This document shows, piece after piece, positions 1-8,155 of a stretch of DNA of 64,000 nucleotides (the stretch's first letter is position 1; every line of letters begins with the position of its first letter). The stretch covers positions 46,761 through 110,760 of the forward strand of contig JAILFH010000072.1 of the NCBI GenBank assembly GCA_024697645.1. The letters are read 5' to 3'. The translations under genes and the position numbers were made by a program. A model generated the notes under the pieces. It was not told the DNA's origin and ran no database searches. It worked only from the letters and a program-made list of their open reading frames with translations. Source of the stretch: Prevotella sp. GTDB taxonomy: Bacteria > Bacteroidota > Bacteroidia > Bacteroidales > Bacteroidaceae.

Positions 1-1135
1 CAACCTCGCGCTCAAGGAATTTCTCAATCTGCATGAAGTAGCGGATGTCCTCCTCATTCACCAGCGTAACGGCCTTTCCGTCGCGCTCAGCACGGGCTGT
101 TCTACCGATGCGGTGAACATAGTCCTCAGCATCACGCGGAACGTCGTAGTTCACCACCATCGCAATATCGTCGATATCGATTCCTCGCGAGAGAATATCG
201 GTTGCCACTAACACGTCGACCTTTCCGCTCTTGAATCTGAACATCATTTCGTCGCGCTCGGCCTGCGACAGGTCACTGTGCATCTGACCTGCATTGATCT
301 TCATTCGGAGCAACTCGTGATAGACGTCCTTGACCTTATTTATTTTCCCCGCAAAGATTATCACGCGGCTCAAGTCGCCCTGCTTGAACATCTCCTGAAT
401 GATCTTCAGTTTCTGGGCCTCGTAGCAGATATAGGCTGACTGCTGTATTTTCTCCGCAGGCTTGCTCACTGCAATCTTCACCTCCGCAGGATTCTTCAGC
501 AGCGTCTTTGCCAATTCCTCAATCTTGTCGGGCATTGTGGCCGAGAACATAATCGTCTGGCAACTCTGTGGCAGATAGCCCGCAATCTTCAGAATGTCAT
601 CCGAAAAGCCCATGTCGAGCATTCGGTCGGCCTCGTCGAGCACAAAGAAACTCACTCGGCTCATGTCCACATTTCCCATCGTCAGATGCGAGATGAACCT
701 TCCCGGTGTAGCGATAATCACCGACGCACCCGTCTTCAGCGCATTCAGTTCCTGATAGTAGCGATTACCGTCGTTGCCGCCATAAACCGCCACCGAACTC
801 ACGTTGGGCAGATAGTAGCCGAATCCCTGCATCGCCTGATCAATCTGCTGCGCCAACTCGCGCGTCGGAGCCATAATCACACAGTTGATAGCGTCCTGTG
901 GGAAAGCAATATGACGACCGTCGGGATACTCCACATAGCCGTCGTCAAGCATCGATAGGATAGGGAGCAGATAGGCGGCAGTCTTGCCTGTACCCGTCTG
1001 CGCCACACCAAGAATGTCGCGTCCGTCGAGCAGTTCGGGAATACATTTTTCTTGTATAGGGGTCATCTCGTCGAAACGCATGTCGTAGAGCGCATCGAGG
1101 ATATTATCGTTCAGATAAGTTTCTTCAAATCTCAT
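1..1135 (-). CDS. DEAD-box ATP-dependent RNA helicase, RhlE-like (C-terminus off the left edge)
   Basis: Superfamily 2 RNA helicase that would unwind RNA duplexes using ATP, probably in rRNA maturation or RNA turnover. The start is the ATG whose complement lies at 1133-1135 (MRFEETYLND), and about 378 codons are visible before the sequence leaves the window. Seen in order: Q motif (FDEMTPIQ), Walker A AQTGTGKT at residues 45-52, PTRELAQQ, TPGR, DEAD, SAT, then the second RecA lobe with the ATDILSRGIDID segment and HRIGRTAR. All catalytic motifs are intact; only the variable C-terminal tail is missing. It begins 8 bases after the stop of the LptF/G-type permease on the same strand, so the two may be cotranscribed. 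Assignment to the RhlE branch rather than another DEAD-box subgroup is inferred. Confidence 0.93.
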   Translation of the reverse strand, partial: MRFEETYLNDNILDALYDMRFDEMTPIQEKCIPELLDGRDILGVAQTGTGKTAAYLLPILSMLDDGYVEYPDGRHIAFPQDAINCVIMAPTRELAQQIDQAMQGFGYYLPNVSSVAVYGGNDGNRYYQELNALKTGASVIIATPGRFISHLTMGNVDMSRVSFFVLDEADRMLDMGFSDDILKIAGYLPQSCQTIMFSATMPDKIEELAKTLLKNPAEVKIAVSKPAEKIQQSAYICYEAQKLKIIQEMFKQGDLSRVIIFAGKINKVKDVYHELLRMKINAGQMHSDLSQAERDEMMFRFKSGKVDVLVATDILSRGIDIDDIAMVVNYDVPRDAEDYVHRIGRTARAERDGKAVTLVNEEDIRYFMQIEKFLEREV

Positions 1136-1143
1136 GTTTTGCC

Positions 1144-2361
1144 TTAGTTGGGTGCATGTCTGTAGCAGAAATAGGCCACTACAGCAAATATCAAATTGGG
1201 AATCCATGCTGCAAGCATAGGTGGGAAGTCGGCATTAATGGCGAATGTCGAAGATATAGTTTGCAGCATGATATATGTGAAACTTAAAGCCAGTCCTATA
1301 CCCAGGTAAAGTCCCATGCCGCCCTTGCGTTTCCTTGACGAGAGCGAGAGTCCGATGATAGTCAGAATGAACGAAGCAAACGACGACGCGATTCGCTTGT
1401 GATATTCCACCTGATATTGCACCACATTGCCCGAACCTCTGTCTATCTGCTTCGAGATGTATTCCCGCAGTTCGGGCGAGGTGAACGTCTCCTGCTGACC
1501 TTTCGAATACACGAGGTCAGTGGGCTCCATCAGAATCGTCGTGTCCTTCTGTGCTCCGCTCGTGATATGTTCGCGCAAGCCTTTCAACTGACGAATCTTC
1601 CAGTTACGGGCCTTCCAGTGATACTTACTGTCGGAAATCGTGTCATACTGAATGTCGGTTGCAGTCATGTGGCTCACGAGTTTCTTGTTCTCAAACTTGT
1701 CAAGCGAAAAACCGTAGCCTTTCTTCATCAGGTTGTCGTAGTGCTGAATATAGGCTATCACGCCCTGTCCCACCTGCAACTGCACATTATCGGCAGCAGT
1801 CATTTTCTTCTTGTTCTTATAGACCGTCTCGAAATTCTGCCTGATCAACGTCCCGTGAGGAATCACGTAGGCGCTCAGATAGTAGGAGAGCATCGAGATG
1901 AGCACGCACGAAATCATATACGGCCGCATCAGTCGCTTGAACGACACACCTGATGCCAGCATGGCGATAATCTCCGAGTTGCCCGCCAGTTTCGAGGTGA
2001 AGAAGATGACGGCAATAAACACAAACAGCGCCGAGAACAGATTGGCGAAGTAGGGCACGAAGTTCATGTAGTAGTCGAAGACAATCGCCTTCAGCGGTGC
2101 ATGATACTGCGTGAACTTCGCAAGGTTCTCGTTCACGTCAAATACAATGCCGATACTGATAATCAGTATAATCGAGAAGATATAGGTGCCGATGAACTTC
2201 TTAATGATGTACCAGTCGAGTCGCTTGATGAATCCAGGCTTCAATTTCTTCAGGTTCTTCAGCAACCACACGAGGGCAATTTTCACCCATCCGACGACTT
2301 TCTGCAGCCATCGGGAGCACTTCAGCAAGGGGCGGTATTTCCGCACGTTATGGTAGTTCAT
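1144..2361 (-). CDS. LptF/LptG-type LPS export permease (YjgP/YjgQ family)
   Basis: Inner-membrane permease of the Lpt machinery that extracts lipopolysaccharide and passes it to the periplasmic bridge. At 405 residues it shows the family layout: an N-terminal membrane segment (about 54-75), two further helices before residue 140, a periplasmic beta-rich domain in the middle (about 180-310), and three C-terminal helices. The family phrase LDWYIIKKFIGTYIFSIILIISIGIVFD is split across residues 48-75. The N-terminus has an extra basic stretch of about 45 residues before this phrase; no internal ATG lies between, so either the extension is real or a GTG/TTG start is used. It lies between tgt and the helicase on the same strand. 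LptF versus LptG cannot be told apart here. Confidence 0.88.
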   Translation of the reverse strand: MNYHNVRKYRPLLKCSRWLQKVVGWVKIALVWLLKNLKKLKPGFIKRLDWYIIKKFIGTYIFSIILIISIGIVFDVNENLAKFTQYHAPLKAIVFDYYMNFVPYFANLFSALFVFIAVIFFTSKLAGNSEIIAMLASGVSFKRLMRPYMISCVLISMLSYYLSAYVIPHGTLIRQNFETVYKNKKKMTAADNVQLQVGQGVIAYIQHYDNLMKKGYGFSLDKFENKKLVSHMTATDIQYDTISDSKYHWKARNWKIRQLKGLREHITSGAQKDTTILMEPTDLVYSKGQQETFTSPELREYISKQIDRGSGNVVQYQVEYHKRIASSFASFILTIIGLSLSSRKRKGGMGLYLGIGLALSFTYIMLQTISSTFAINADFPPMLAAWIPNLIFAVVAYFCYRHAPN

Positions 2362-2470
2362 CGTTTCCTATTTCGTTATTTTTTCTGTCTATTTCCTTTT
2401 ATTTCTCGGCGAGAATTATCTTCGAGAGTGAATCCAACTGTTCGAGAATAGTCTTCTCTCCATGAGGCTC

Positions 2471-3598
2471 TTATCGTCTCTTTCCCAGTTGTTCCACAAC
2501 CGACCGCTTCCACGCCACAAAGTCGCCCTGTTCGATGTGCTGACGGGCATCGCCCACCAGACGCAGATAGAACGCCAGATTGTGAATCGAGGCAATCTGC
2601 ATCGCCAGCAGTTCCTGTGCTTTGAAGAGATGATGCAGATAGGCTTTCGAGTGAATGCGGTCAATCTCGCAGCCGTTCTCGTCAATGGGTGAGAAATCGT
2701 ATTCCCACTTCTTGTTGCGCATGTTCATCGTGCCTTCGTATGTGAACAGCATTGCGTTACGGCCGTTTCTGGTCGGCATCACGCAGTCGAACATATCCAC
2801 ACCGCGCTCAATGGCCTCCAGAATGTTCTGAGGCGTTCCTACGCCCATCAGATAGCGCGGTTTGTCCTTCGGCAGCACTTCGTTCACCACCTCAATCATC
2901 TCGTACATGATCTCTGTAGGCTCACCGACAGCAAGTCCCCCAATCGCATTGCCGTCGGCTCCTTTGTCAGCCACGAACTTCGCTGCCTCCCTTCGCAAAT
3001 CCTTATAGGTGCAGCCCTGCACGATGGGGAAGAGACTCTGCCTGTGACCATAGAGCGGTTCAGTCTCGTTGAATCGCTTGAAACAGCGGTCGAGCCAGCG
3101 CTGTGTGAGCCCCAGCGACTGCTTCGCGTACTGATAGTCGCTCTGGCCCGGAGGACATTCGTCGAGCGCCATCATGATGTCAGCACCGATGATTCGTTCG
3201 GTGTCCATCACGTTCTCGGGCGTGAAGAAATGCTTTGAGCCATCGATGTGCGAACGGAACTCGCAGCCTTCCTCGCGCAGTTTTCTGATGCCTGTCAGCG
3301 AGAACACCTGGAAGCCGCCTGAATCGGTCAGTATAGGGCGATCCCACGTGTTGAACTTGTGCAGTCCTCCCGCCTTCTGCAGGATATCGAGACCCGGGCG
3401 AAGGTATAGATGATAGGTGTTGCCCAGAATAATCTGAGCCTGCACCTGTTCGCGTAGTTCCGAGAAATGCACGCCTTTCACCGAGCCGCAAGTGCCGACG
3501 GGCATGAATATCGGCGTCTTTATCTGACCGTGATCGGTGGTGATGATACCCGTGCGGGCATCTGAGGCATTATCGGTATGTTGCAGTTCGAACGTCAC
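2471..3598 (-). CDS. tgt: Queuine/preQ1 tRNA-ribosyltransferase
   Basis: Exchanges guanine-34 in the anticodon of GUN tRNAs for a queuine precursor. The 375-residue length is normal for bacterial Tgt. Seen: ILTDSGGFQVFS with the general-base Asp near residue 92, GGLAVGEP, and GVDMFDCVMPTRNGR with the nucleophilic Asp. The C-terminal zinc site is degenerate: where Escherichia coli has three cysteines in a CxCxxC arrangement, this protein has DENGCEIDRIHSKAY with only one Cys, although the later His (SIHN) remains. I recall similar losses in other Bacteroidales, so this is probably a lineage trait and not inactivation. Lon ends 27 bases upstream on the same strand. No queuosine synthesis genes are in the window, so preQ1 made de novo versus salvaged queuine is undecided. 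Confidence 0.95.
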   Translation of the reverse strand: MTFELQHTDNASDARTGIITTDHGQIKTPIFMPVGTCGSVKGVHFSELREQVQAQIILGNTYHLYLRPGLDILQKAGGLHKFNTWDRPILTDSGGFQVFSLTGIRKLREEGCEFRSHIDGSKHFFTPENVMDTERIIGADIMMALDECPPGQSDYQYAKQSLGLTQRWLDRCFKRFNETEPLYGHRQSLFPIVQGCTYKDLRREAAKFVADKGADGNAIGGLAVGEPTEIMYEMIEVVNEVLPKDKPRYLMGVGTPQNILEAIERGVDMFDCVMPTRNGRNAMLFTYEGTMNMRNKKWEYDFSPIDENGCEIDRIHSKAYLHHLFKAQELLAMQIASIHNLAFYLRLVGDARQHIEQGDFVAWKRSVVEQLGKRR

Positions 3599-3625
3599 TC
3601 TCTGTCGCTCTTTTTCGGGGTTCTA

Positions 3626-6085
3626 CTACTTCTTTTCTTCCTCAATCTTGAACTCGATAGGATTCTTCACAATCTCATCGGTGAGTGCGAAGTTCCACAC
3701 GTCCTGCACGTTCTCCACATAGTGGAACTGAACGCCCTGCAGATAGATTTCGGGAATCTCCTCAATGTCTTTCTTGTTGTCCTGACACATCACGATGTCG
3801 GTTATTCCGGCACGCTTTGCAGCCAGAATCTTTTCCTTGATTCCGCCCACGGGTAGCACCTTGCCGCGCAGGGTGATCTCACCGGTCATCGCGGTGTTCT
3901 TGCGCACCTTACGCTGGGTGAGCGCCGAGGCTATCGAGGTGGCAATCGTGATTCCTGCCGAAGGTCCGTCCTTCGGTGTAGCGCCCTCAGGCACGTGGAT
4001 GTGGATGTTCCATTGGTCGAAGATACGGTAGTCTATGCCGAGTGTGTCGACGTGTGCCTTCACATATTCGAGTGCAATCACGGCCGACTCCTTCATCACG
4101 TCGCCCAGGTTTCCTGTCAGGGTGAGTTTGCCGGCTTTTCCCTTCGACAGCGAGGTCTCGATGAAGAGTATCTCGCCACCGACACTGGTCCAGGCCAGTC
4201 CTGTCACCACACCTGCATAATCGTTGCCCTGATAGATGTCGCGATAGAAAGGTGGCTTACCTAACAGGTCTTCAATCTGGTCGGGTGTAATCTTCTCAAA
4301 CGGGAGCACTCCGTCGCGGGCCTTCATGAAAGCCATCTTGCGCAGCGCCTTGTTCACCTGCTTCTCCAGTTGGCGAACGCCGCTCTCCCTGGTATATTGC
4401 TCAATGATTTTCTCAATCGCAGCCTTATTGAACTTCGGATAGTTCTTGTCGCCCTTCATCTTTAGACCGGTGTTTTCAAGTTCGCGAGGAATCAGATGGC
4501 GCTTGGCAATCTCAATCTTTTCCTCGGTGATGTAGCCGCTCACCTCAATCACTTCCATACGGTCGAGTAGGGGCTTGGGAATGGTCCCGAGGTTGTTGGC
4601 AGTAGCGATGAACAACACCTTCGACAGGTCATAGTCAACGTCAAGGTAGTTGTCGTGGAACGCAGAGTTCTGCTCGGGGTCGAGCACCTCGAGCATTGCC
4701 GACGACGGGTCGCCATTGATGGTATTCTGCGTAATCTTGTCTATCTCGTCCAGAATGAACACGGGGTTCGACGACCCTGCCTTCTGAATGTTTTTGATGA
4801 TTCGTCCGGGCATGGCTCCGACGTAGGTACGGCGATGTCCGCGAATCTCACTCTCGTCGTGAAGTCCGCCGAGGCTCACTCGCACATACTTGCGCTTCAT
4901 CGCGTCGGCAATCGACTTGCCCAGCGAGGTCTTACCGACTCCCGGAGGTCCATAGAGGCAGATGATGGGCGATTTCAGGTCGCCGCGCAACTGCAGCACA
5001 GCCATATATTCCAGAATGCGCTCTTTCACCTTCTCCATGCCGTAGTGGTCACGGTCCAGAATCTTCTGGGCGCGGTTCAGGTCGAGATTGTCCTCGGTGT
5101 ATTCACCCCAAGGCAGATTCACCATCGTCTGCAGATAGTTCACCTGCACACTGAAGTCGGGACTCTGCGGATTGAGCGTGTCGAGCTTGTCGAGTTCCTT
5201 GCGGAACACCTTTTCCACTTCCTCCGACCACTTCTTGCCGATGGCCTTTTCCTCCAACTCCTGGCGTTCGGGCGAGCCCTCTCCGTTACCCAGTTCCTCC
5301 TTGATATTCTTAATCTGCTGCTGCAGGAAGTATTCGCGCTGCTGCTCGTCGATGTCCTCACGGGTGCGGGTGCGGATGTCCTGACGCAACTTCAGCAACT
5401 GAATGTCCTTGTTCAGGGTCTTCAGCACCTCAATCACGCGCTCCATCATCGAGTTCGCGCGCAACTGCTTCATCTTGTCGTTGATGGCGAAAGGCATATT
5501 CGTGCAGATGAAGTTCACGATGAGCACCTTGTTCTTGATGTTCTCAAGCGCATACTGCGACTCGTCGGGAATGTCTTCGTTCTGGTGAATATAATCTATG
5601 GTGGTCGCCCTCAGGTCGTCAACGGCCGTGCGATAGGTCTTGTCGCGTCCGTCGGGCATTTCTTCCTTCATCAGCGTGGTAGTACCGAACATATAGGGAC
5701 GGCGGCGGGTGATGGCCTCGAGTTTGCAACGGCCATAGGCCTGCACGATGATGGTCACGTTCTTACCCGAACCGGGCATGTCGAGCACGCGCACAAGTTT
5801 AGCGTAGGTGCCGAGGTCGTAGAGGTCTTTCTCTGTGGGTTCCTCAACATCAGAACTCTTCTGACAGAACACGCCGAACACCTGTTCGGGCTTCTGCTGC
5901 AGTCGTTCAACCAAGTTGATGCTTGCCTCGCGGCCAATGACTATCGGAGCAATGACACCTGGAAACAATACGATATTGCGTGTGGCAAGTATAGGGATAT
6001 TGCCCTCTGGCTCCTGATCGAAAAGTGTTGCGATGTCGCCATCATAGTCGGCGATCATCTGTATGGATGTGTTATTCTTTGCCAT
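3626..6085 (-). CDS. lon: ATP-dependent protease Lon
   Basis: Hexameric cytosolic serine protease that degrades misfolded and regulatory proteins. At 819 residues it is slightly longer than E. coli Lon (784), mainly because of an acidic N-terminal lead and a charged C-terminal tail. Domains: N-terminal LonN substrate domain (about 30-230), coiled coil (about 235-310), AAA+ module with Walker [10 protein letters not shown] at 379-387 and Walker B FILDEIDK at 443-450, then the protease domain with catalytic Ser709 in PKDGPSAG and Lys752 in [10 protein letters not shown], spaced 43 residues as in the E. coli enzyme. It is the first gene of the minus-strand run lon-tgt-lptG-helicase, and a TAnnTTTG promoter box lies upstream. 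Confidence 0.97.
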   Translation of the reverse strand: MAKNNTSIQMIADYDGDIATLFDQEPEGNIPILATRNIVLFPGVIAPIVIGREASINLVERLQQKPEQVFGVFCQKSSDVEEPTEKDLYDLGTYAKLVRVLDMPGSGKNVTIIVQAYGRCKLEAITRRRPYMFGTTTLMKEEMPDGRDKTYRTAVDDLRATTIDYIHQNEDIPDESQYALENIKNKVLIVNFICTNMPFAINDKMKQLRANSMMERVIEVLKTLNKDIQLLKLRQDIRTRTREDIDEQQREYFLQQQIKNIKEELGNGEGSPERQELEEKAIGKKWSEEVEKVFRKELDKLDTLNPQSPDFSVQVNYLQTMVNLPWGEYTEDNLDLNRAQKILDRDHYGMEKVKERILEYMAVLQLRGDLKSPIICLYGPPGVGKTSLGKSIADAMKRKYVRVSLGGLHDESEIRGHRRTYVGAMPGRIIKNIQKAGSSNPVFILDEIDKITQNTINGDPSSAMLEVLDPEQNSAFHDNYLDVDYDLSKVLFIATANNLGTIPKPLLDRMEVIEVSGYITEEKIEIAKRHLIPRELENTGLKMKGDKNYPKFNKAAIEKIIEQYTRESGVRQLEKQVNKALRKMAFMKARDGVLPFEKITPDQIEDLLGKPPFYRDIYQGNDYAGVVTGLAWTSVGGEILFIETSLSKGKAGKLTLTGNLGDVMKESAVIALEYVKAHVDTLGIDYRIFDQWNIHIHVPEGATPKDGPSAGITIATSIASALTQRKVRKNTAMTGEITLRGKVLPVGGIKEKILAAKRAGITDIVMCQDNKKDIEEIPEIYLQGVQFHYVENVQDVWNFALTDEIVKNPIEFKIEEEKK

Positions 6086-6158
6086 TTTCTGCTTAAATCT
6101 GTTACCTTACAAATTTCTTTTTTCCTTATATTTCTTCGTCAATCATTATTTGAGTCTG

Positions 6159-6166
6159 CAAAGGTA
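6159..6166 (-). promoter_or_regulatory. Probable -7 box of the lon promoter
   Basis: The minus strand reads TACCTTTG, an exact match to the Bacteroidetes -7 consensus TAnnTTTG, 74 bases before the lon start. No TTTG lies 19-20 bases further upstream; the nearest is 28 bases away, so the -33 part is weak. Confidence 0.5.
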
Positions 6167-6300
6167 CGAAATTTTATTCGAATTATTTCCTCTGCAAATG
6201 ACAAATTTATTAAATAATATGTGAGAAAATGCTAAAAGTTGACAATAAAACGGGCAAAAGGACGTTTTCAAGGTAAATCAAATCAAAAATTCTCCTGCCT

Positions 6301-7332
6301 GTGTTCACATTTAAGCAGTTCCATATCGAGCAAGACCGTTGTGCCATGAAAGTAGGCACCGACGGCGTTTTGCTGGGTGCATGGGCTGAGGGTGGTCGGC
6401 GCATCCTCGATATTGGCACAGGCTCCGGACTCATTGCCCTGATGATGGCCCAACGCTTCTCTCAAGCCTCTGTCCTCGGAATCGATATCGACAGCGACAG
6501 TTGCGCTCAGGCCCTCGAGAACATCGCTGCCTCACCCTTTGCCAGCAGGGTAGGGATCACTTGTTGCTCGCTGCAGGAATTTATGAAAAAAGAGTCTTCC
6601 TCGGCTCAAGATTCAGCAAATAGTGTATCTTCCTCAGCTCAAGATTCTATAAAAGGTGTATCTTCCTCGGTTCACAACTTTATAAATAAAGAAGAAGAAG
6701 CCTCTTCGCTTCAGGATGTTGTTGAAGAAAAGAGAGCCTGTTCAGTTCAGTCTATAGTTGAAGAAAAGGGAGTGCCTTGTTCACTTCAGAATATTATTAA
6801 AAATAATGCAGAGGCCTGTCTTCTTCAGAATATTGTTGAAAATAATGCAGAGGTCAGTTCACTTCAGAATGATGTTGAAAATAATGATGAGACCTATTCT
6901 CTTCAAGACTTTTTTGAACATGGAGTAGGGGAACAAATGACCTTCGATAGCATTGTCTCCAACCCTCCGTTTTTCGTGAATAGTCTTCGCAATCCTGACC
7001 CTCAAAAGGCTGCTGCCCGACATACTGATTCGTTGCCTTTTTCCGACCTCATAAACGGTGCGTTTCGACTACTTTCTGACGATGGAGTTTTCTCAGTTAT
7101 TATACCCGCAGAATTAGTTGAACAATTCTGCACAACATCCTATTTTTCAGGCTTTTACATCTCACGCCAACATCTCATCAAGACAACCGAGCGAAAGCCT
7201 TTTAAACGTGCTCTTCTTGCCTTCAGAAAGTCTCGTCCCGAAACCTTCGACAAACACGAATTTTGTCTCCAGAATCCTGACGGTTCTCGCACCGATTGGT
7301 ACGCTCATCTCACCTCTGATTTCTACCTATAA
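6301..7332 (+). CDS. tRNA1(Val) (adenine-37-N6)-methyltransferase-like protein with a repeat-built insertion
   Basis: SAM-dependent Rossmann-fold methyltransferase of the TrmN6/YfiC family, expected to methylate A37 of tRNA-Val. The start is GTG at 6301 (MFTFKQF); an in-frame stop sits shortly upstream. Seen: KVGTDGVLLGAW (13-28, partial family signature), SAM motif ILDIGTGSGLIAL (35-47) and catalytic SNPPFF (220-225). Relatives are about 240 residues; this one is 343. The excess is a block at about residues 97-209 made of near-repeats with a period of 11-14 residues around SLQNIVENN or SSAQDSI, placed between two core strands. The frame stays open through it and all catalytic motifs are kept, so a functional enzyme with a surface loop expansion is more likely than a pseudogene. 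It is transcribed divergently from lon. Confidence 0.85.
   Translation: MFTFKQFHIEQDRCAMKVGTDGVLLGAWAEGGRRILDIGTGSGLIALMMAQRFSQASVLGIDIDSDSCAQALENIAASPFASRVGITCCSLQEFMKKESSSAQDSANSVSSSAQDSIKGVSSSVHNFINKEEEASSLQDVVEEKRACSVQSIVEEKGVPCSLQNIIKNNAEACLLQNIVENNAEVSSLQNDVENNDETYSLQDFFEHGVGEQMTFDSIVSNPPFFVNSLRNPDPQKAAARHTDSLPFSDLINGAFRLLSDDGVFSVIIPAELVEQFCTTSYFSGFYISRQHLIKTTERKPFKRALLAFRKSRPETFDKHEFCLQNPDGSRTDWYAHLTSDFYL
6589..6928 (+). repeat. In-frame degenerate tandem repeats inside the TrmN6-like gene
   Basis: About eight units of 33-42 bp: first three centred on SSSAQDS or SSSVHNF, then five centred on C/S-SLQ-N/D-x-V-E-x-N. The native sequence just upstream, CSLQEF (residues 89-94), closely resembles the repeat core, suggesting that the array arose by duplication of that helix start followed by divergence. 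The length stays a multiple of three. Confidence 0.8.
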
Positions 7333-7860
7333 GTTCAAGGTTCAAAGTTCAAAGTTCAAGAGTTTTTAACCACGTATGACACCGATTTTTCTTAAGTTTT
7401 AAATTACACGGATTATCGTTCACCGATGTTCACAGAAACTGCTGCAAATCTGCCACGAATTACTCAATACTCATTCCTAATTATTAATTACTCATTTCTA
7501 ATTTCTCATTATTTCTTTGCCCACAGATTACACAGATGAGCACAGATTTTTCGATTTCACAGATTGGCGCTAATGCAACCACGATTTTCGTGGAAGAAAG
7601 GATGAGATGTTTCTTTGAAACAGGTGGCAGTCAGTCGGCTGCGATGGCAAACTCGTTTGTCGTTCGAAGCAGAACGGACGCCAAGCCTTTCAGGCCATCC
7701 TTTCATTTCGTTTTTTTCGTCCATTTTCGGAATCTATTAATTTTTCATCTGTTGTTATGGTTGTCTTCTGAATTCCCTCAGCAAGGCGCGATATAGAACG
7801 CCAATTCTCTAATTCTTATTAATTCATCTGTAGCAGGGACGGGAAAATTCTTAAATTTAG
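7333..7860. repeat. Composite intergenic repeat tract (left copy)
   Basis: This gene-free stretch is a mosaic of short blocks: GTTCAAAG-type tandem words (about 7334-7362), an ACCACG-ATGACACCGATTT block (about 7366-7412), an ACGAATTACTCA/ACTCATTTCTAATT block (about 7454-7512), a CACAGATTACACAGATGAG block (about 7522-7540) and a GGCGCGATATAGAACGCC dyad at 7785-7802. Related blocks recur in much the same order at 15159-15790. I see no credible gene; the one short reading frame here (7536-7796) has no homology I recognise. Confidence 0.7.
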
Positions 7861-7956
7861 GGATAAGACCTAGGGAAAAATATAAATGAAGTAGTTAGAA
7901 TAGAAACTGTACCAAGTTATCATTGAAGTAATTATGAATAAAAATAGAAAAAAAAT

Positions 7957-7987
7957 AATGTTATCTGAAAAAAAAATTGTAACTTTG
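7957..7987 (+). promoter_or_regulatory. Promoter of the GLUG/dockerin surface protein
   Basis: A TAACTTTG box at 7980-7987 matches TAnnTTTG exactly. Nineteen bases upstream is AATG, a half match to the -33 TTTG. The predicted leader to the ATG at 8156 is about 160 nt, which is long. Confidence 0.55.
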
Positions 7988-7991
7988 CACA

Positions 7992-8093
7992 GTTTTTTGT
8001 TCGCGTACGCAAAAAACGAACCCATAAATGCCTCTTTTGCGACTTTTTCGGTTATGTAAACGTACACAAAAAAATGGTTCATATAAAACCATT
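7992..8093 (+). other. Structured 5' leader with two inverted repeats
   Basis: The first dyad is GTTTTTTG...CAAAAAAC around 7992-8017. The second is AATGGTT (8073-8079) with AACCATT (8087-8093), loop of 7. The words CGTACGCAAAAAAC and CGTACACAAAAAAA occur about 50 bases apart as an imperfect direct repeat. An AAGGAG at 8096-8101 is 55 bases from the start codon, too far to serve as its ribosome site. Function unknown. Confidence 0.45.
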
Positions 8094-8155
8094 AGAAGGA
8101 GATCAAAAGTAAAAGTATAACCAAACAACTAATACGATATTTAAAAAGTCAGGAA

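Noticed and set aside
4655..6217. 520-codon open frame antisense to lon
   Set aside because: It lies opposite a complete, well-conserved lon gene and has His/Val-rich shadow composition with no recognisable domain.
7536..7796. 86-codon frame in the left repeat tract
   Set aside because: It is made of repeat blocks shared with a non-coding tract at 15159-15790.
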